The notes under the pieces: model-generated
Told to the model about the DNA's origin: nothing
What the model saw: only the letters and a program-made list of their open reading frames with translations
Database searches by the model: none
Program-made: the position numbers and the translations under genes
Origin: Burkholderia sp. LMG 13014
GTDB taxonomy: Bacteria > Pseudomonadota > Gammaproteobacteria > Burkholderiales > Burkholderiaceae
NCBI RefSeq assembly: GCF_905232215.1
Contig: NZ_CAJNKE010000022.1
Coordinates: 1-32,552, forward strand
DNA: 32,552 bases
Reading direction: 5' to 3'
Shown: positions 28,891-32,552 of the stretch, piece after piece
How the letters are laid out: each line of letters opens with the position of its first letter
Numbering within the stretch: the stretch's first letter is position 1

Positions 28891-30570
28891 ATGAGCATCA
28901 GCGAAATTTTTCGAGTGGGTGGGACCGACATTACCGAAGCCGGGCAGGCTCCAGTCTCGGTTTTGCGAAAGCCTAAAATTTTGAGCATCGGTGGGTGCGT
29001 TACCGAAGTTCTTGCCGGAAGAATGAGCCGGTTGGCGGATGTTACCCACTTGTGGCGTGTAAGTGTGCCTTGTTTGATGTCGAATAAGGTCGACGGGCGC
29101 ACATACTTCGGATCCTCCGATCACCAGTTGTCCGAGCGGATCAATTTCGAGCTGACAAAGCAGGCGCTGCACAAACTCAAAAAGGGTGCGTACGAGTTTT
29201 TGCTTTTCGATCCGACTAGCGATTTCACGAACGACTATTACGAAAAAGACGGCTGCATTATTTCCGACATGGAGTCGGGGGCGCTGGGCCCGCACTGGAA
29301 ATGGCCGGATGGATTCATGGATGGTAGCTGGACCAGAATTTCTCCGACCAGCCACCAGTACCTGGAGATTTATCTCCACTATCTGAAAGACCTCATTGCT
29401 TTATCCGAAGAGATCGGTGTCCCGCTTATTATTATGAGGCGGCGGACTTGCGTCAATAAAATCACTGGCGATGGCGTAACCGGATTGGGCGACCCTGAGT
29501 CATCCGAAATCAATTGGTGGGTTGATCTGCTCTGGAAGAAGATTGACGGTTTGATGGCGAAATTGAACGTTCTTGATTTGAACGGGCGTTTTTCTGTCAC
29601 ATCTTTTGATGCTCCGTATGGTGAGGCAAAATTTCACCCGATCGAAGAGTTTTACGATTACGCGGCTTACAAATTAATGGGGCTGATGAGATTTAGCGAT
29701 GATCTGATCTCGGAAGTCACATTCAATGTATATAGGGAAAGAGCAAGCCGCCGTCTGGCTATTCATTCAGAGCGGGACGGATTGGTTCACGAACGGGATG
29801 GGCTGATCCATGAGCGAGACGGATTGGTTCACGAGCGGGATGGGCTGGTCCATGAGCGAGACGGGTTGGTGTACGAGCGGGATGGACTGATTCATGAGCG
29901 AGACGGGTTGGTGCACGAGCGGGATGGGCTGACTCACGAGCGGGATGGGTTGATTCATGAGCGAAACGGGCTGATCCATGAGCGGGACGGACTGGTACAC
30001 GAGCGAATCGGGCTGACCCACGAGCGAGACGGGCTGATTCATGAACGAAACGGGCTGATCCACGAGCGGGACGGACTGGTACACTAGCGAATCGGGCTGA
30101 CCCACGAGCGGGACGGGCTGATTCATGAGCGAAATGGGCTGATCCACGAGCGAGACGGACTGATTCAAGAGCGCCAAAGCTTGGTGCATGATCGGGATGC
30201 GCTGCATTCGTCTCTCAATAACGTTGTGACCGAGCGAGAACTCATATCGGCACGCGAGATCGAAAACGCGCGTATTGCAAGCGAATCTCATAGGCAGGAA
30301 CTGGCGATGATCTCGGAAGCTCGAGACGAGGCGCTTGCTGAAAAGGCTGCAAACATCCTGGCATTAGAGGAATTGCAAAAATCCTACGACGATCTCTCGC
30401 GCAGACATGATGAGCTGAGCGCTCGACAGAACCGTCTGTTTAACGAATTGCGGTTGGACGAAGGGCCCATGGCCTTGCGCGATGTGCTTCCGCTGGCCAG
30501 GGCATGGCGGCCTGTTATCAAGGGAATCGGGAAGACCAAGCGATTCTGGCAGCGATTGATCGCGGTGTAG
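28891..30570 (+). pseudogene. SGNH-like (DUF6270-type) protein with 7-residue tandem repeat, interrupted by in-frame TAG
   Basis: Read through one amber codon (30085-30087), this is a 559-codon frame; up to it the product has 398 residues. Residues about 28-275 resemble the DUF6270/SGNH-like domain found in polysaccharide loci: ILSIGGCVTEVL with Cys36 at the block I position, FLLFDPTSDFTND, and FHPIEEFYDYAAYK with His249. From residue 293 come about 20 copies of a heptad of the form HERDGLV/I. A charged helical tail follows (SAREIENARIASESHRQ, AEKAANILALEELQKSYDD), ending in a basic segment IKGIGKTKRFWQRLIAV. The tail is in frame with the front and keeps protein-like sequence, so the break looks recent. 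ATG 28891 is used; a weak AAGAGA lies upstream. It could be a truncated active protein, a pseudogene, or a suppressed gene. Confidence 0.72.
29767..30186 (+). repeat. 21-bp coding tandem repeat with an 84-bp higher-order unit
   Basis: Twenty consecutive 21-bp units encode the heptad xERxGLx. At 29956-30039 and 30040-30123 four heptads form an 84-bp unit repeated in tandem with only four base differences. A partial third unit starts at 30124. One of the four differences turns the GAG at 30001-30003 into TAG at 30085-30087. All units are multiples of 3 bp, so gain or loss of units keeps the frame. Confidence 0.95.
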
Positions 30571-31481
30571 CGGTAGAAAGGCGAGCGTCCCGGCGAGCTT
30601 TGTGCATCGGGATTTCATGAGCCTGTCAGAGCGTTGTACTGCGGTCACTAGCCCATGGGCAGTGCGACTTCAAATGTCATGCGCGATTTCGATCTCGTTG
30701 TTGACCACGCTAACTAAATAAGCGCTTGCGGCGGGGCGAGGGTGTGCGTCACCCCGCCGAAGCCGCATCGCATGGTGTGGCGTTCACGAGACGACCGCGC
30801 GCAACGCCCGCATCGTGCCGGGCGATGCGGCCAGCGTGTTGTGTCGACGCTGGAATCTTGCCGCTACCGGGTTTTTCGAGAGGCCGTTCTCGTTCCCCCT
30901 GGCTGGCGCGGCTCAATGGCTTGCAATCGTCAAATGAACGAGCGCGGAAGCCAATCGGCAAGGGTGTCGATACCCGGGGCGGCAACTTCACTGCCGCCCA
31001 AGCCTGAAGCTGGCCGGTCCTCTGTCATGCACCTGATGAGTCCCTCGCCACTCCGTTTGGGAGTCGGTGTGCGGTAATGCATTTGTCAGGGTGTGACGCA
31101 AATGAGACAAAGATATCTATCTGCCCGACTGCAGGGCGCTCTGCCACGCCCGATGGCGTGTTGCGGCGAGCGAGATAGTTCGTGCAGCCCTAACGGCTCG
31201 GTGGCGGAATAAGGCATACTTCAGGGCGCTGCTTTCCGTCACATCCACTGCCTGGCAGTGATGCTCCACTTACAGATCCACAACAAGTGTCCGAATAAAA
31301 ATAGCCATCTCTCAATGTGACAATCGATGAACAGCGGCAAGTTGAAAGGTGAGACGCGTCAACTCACTGATCTCCACCAAGATCGACACGACTCGGCGAG
31401 ACGCCGGTTCACCGAACGCACCCATTGATATTGCCTGGATGGCGATGTTTGCCGGTTTTCCCATTACTGCATCGTTGATCT
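30571..31481. other. Gene-poor stretch before the KpsS-like gene
   Basis: About 0.9 kb without a recognised gene. The part 30730-31080 is GC-rich with open but motif-free frames on both strands. The part 31080-31330 contains, on the minus strand, a short frame of basic, Arg/Ala-rich sequence that recalls the tail of a glycosyltransferase or transposase, but too little remains to assign. The promoter of the KpsS-like gene should lie here, unless it is read from upstream. Confidence 0.5.
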
Positions 31482-32552
31482 ATGAGTCGTTCTTTCCTTG
31501 CCTTGCAAGGCACGGCGTCCCCGTTTTTCAGCCAGCTCGCGCATGTTCTTGGCAGCCGCGGCCACCGTGTGACCCGCGTTAATTTTTGTGGCGGCGACCT
31601 GGCCTACGCCGGTGGGGGCGCGGCTTGGAATTATCGTGACAAGGCGGAAGGCTTGTCGGCCTGGTACCGTCAGATCGTCGAAGCCAACGACTTTACCGAT
31701 GTCTTCCTGTTTGGCGATTGCCGTGAAATCCATCGACCGATACATGCTGTCGTTCAGGATCTCGGCCTGCGCGTACATGTGTTCGAAGAGGGCTATGTTC
31801 GTCCCCACTGGATCACGATGGAGCATCACGGCGTCAATGGCCGCTCGTTGCTGCCGCGCGACCCCGATTGGTATCGCGACCAACGCAAGCATGTCCCGCC
31901 CGCGGCCTTTGGCCACCCGACCGGCTATAACCTGAAGGTACGCGTGTACCACGATATCGCCTACCGTCTGGCGAACGCGCTGCACGCCCGCCGGTTTCCG
32001 TATTACAGGAGCCATCGCCCCAAAAATGGTTTCCAGGAATACGCTGGCCTGGCCTATCGCGCCGCCCAGTCGCGCGTTCATGCCTGGGAGGCCGATCGGA
32101 TCGCACGGGAATTGCTGGACGAGAAGCGAGAGTATTACCTGTTTCCGCTCCAACTGAACTCCGACGCGCAGATCGTCGCGCATTCCCCGTTCGACGGCAT
32201 TTGCGCGGCTATTTCGGCCGTATTGCGTTCATTTGCTCGCTACGCCCCGTCTCGCGCGTGGCTTGTCATCAAGAACCATCCGCTGGACACGGGCCTGATC
32301 GCCTACAAGCAATTCGCAGCGGCACTGGCTCGGGAACTCGGCATCGACCAGCGCATGCTTTTTATCGATGCCGGTCACCTTCCCACCTTGCTTGACCATT
32401 CCCGCGGGGTAGTCGTCGTCAATAGCACCGTGGGTTTGTCTGCCTTGCACCACGAGCGGCCCCTGATCGCGCTTGGCACGGCGATTTACGCGATACCCGG
32501 CCTGACCTGGCAGGGTAGTCTCGACGATTTTTGGACGCAGGCGGACAGCCCG
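31482..32552 (+). CDS. KpsS-type capsule Kdo transferase (WcbO-like, 3' end outside window)
   Basis: KpsS homologues add the first beta-Kdo to lyso-phosphatidylglycerol, and KpsC extends the chain. 357 codons are present and the frame is open at the window end, so the C-terminus is missing. Motifs are LALQGTASPFFSQLAHVL at the start, NFCGGDLAYAGGGAAWNYRD, the EEGYVRPHWITME segment (about 108-120) typical of KpsS/LipB-like proteins, FPLQLNSDAQIVAHSPF, VIKNHPLDTG, and VVVNSTVGLSALHHERPLIALGT near the end. An in-frame TGA 6 bp before the ATG fixes the upstream limit; no strong ribosome site is seen. It closes the capsule locus that the KpsC-type gene opens, framing the variable region. Confidence 0.93.
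   Translation, partial: MSRSFLALQGTASPFFSQLAHVLGSRGHRVTRVNFCGGDLAYAGGGAAWNYRDKAEGLSAWYRQIVEANDFTDVFLFGDCREIHRPIHAVVQDLGLRVHVFEEGYVRPHWITMEHHGVNGRSLLPRDPDWYRDQRKHVPPAAFGHPTGYNLKVRVYHDIAYRLANALHARRFPYYRSHRPKNGFQEYAGLAYRAAQSRVHAWEADRIARELLDEKREYYLFPLQLNSDAQIVAHSPFDGICAAISAVLRSFARYAPSRAWLVIKNHPLDTGLIAYKQFAAALARELGIDQRMLFIDAGHLPTLLDHSRGVVVVNSTVGLSALHHERPLIALGTAIYAIPGLTWQGSLDDFWTQADSP

Noticed and set aside
29767-30186. CRISPR-like regular repetition
   Set aside because: Units are contiguous 21-bp coding repeats with no spacers and no cas genes.
29767-30291. 174-codon minus-strand open frame across the heptad repeat, rich in Val-Gln-Pro repeats
   Set aside because: It is the reverse complement of a repetitive coding stretch; the open frame is a by-product of the 21-bp periodicity and has no ribosome site.

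Overview
The window looks like a chromosomal segment of a Burkholderia, probably from the B. cepacia complex. The evidence is the GC-rich housekeeping block mutL-miaA / dedA / mscS, followed by capsule genes in the order known from Burkholderia wcb loci. The species is inferred from gene order and protein style only; no search was run.

Layout. (1) 1-4614: conserved GC-rich flank with miaA (cut by the window start) and mutL on the minus strand, a DedA-family membrane protein on the plus strand, and an MscS-type channel on the minus strand. (2) 4813-9780, minus strand: manC (GDP-mannose synthesis), a KpsC-type dual Kdo transferase (wcbA-like) and a GT4 glycosyltransferase (wcbB-like). (3) 9935-13734, plus strand: the ABC-transporter-dependent capsule export operon, with outer-membrane lipoprotein wcbC, inner-membrane co-polymerase/adaptor wcbD, permease wzm and ATPase wzt. 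(4) 13755-30570: the variable, visibly more AT-rich serotype region. It holds a three-domain GT4-GT2-DUF4214-like protein, glf (UDP-galactofuranose supply), and a minus-strand block of two glycosyltransferases, an SGNH hydrolase-like protein and an alpha/beta hydrolase. It also holds an FkbH-like HAD protein with an extra N-terminal domain, a small protein made only of that same domain, and an SGNH-like protein with a long 7-residue repeat interrupted by an in-frame amber codon. (5) 31482-end: a KpsS-type Kdo transferase (wcbO-like), cut by the window end.

How it works together. KpsS and KpsC homologues build the Kdo linker on a lipid acceptor. The GTs then extend the chain, using GDP-mannose and galactofuranose among their likely precursors. 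The SGNH, alpha/beta and FkbH proteins probably modify the chain with acyl or glyceryl-type groups (inference). Wzm-Wzt-WcbD-WcbC exports the product.

The serotype region also contains five gene-poor stretches (about 270 to 1,680 bp), which suggests repeated gene gain and decay. The most unusual elements are the 21-bp/84-bp coding repeat with its amber codon, the duplicated N-terminal domain shared by the FkbH-like protein and its neighbour, and the Cys-for-Ser versions of SGNH-like block I.
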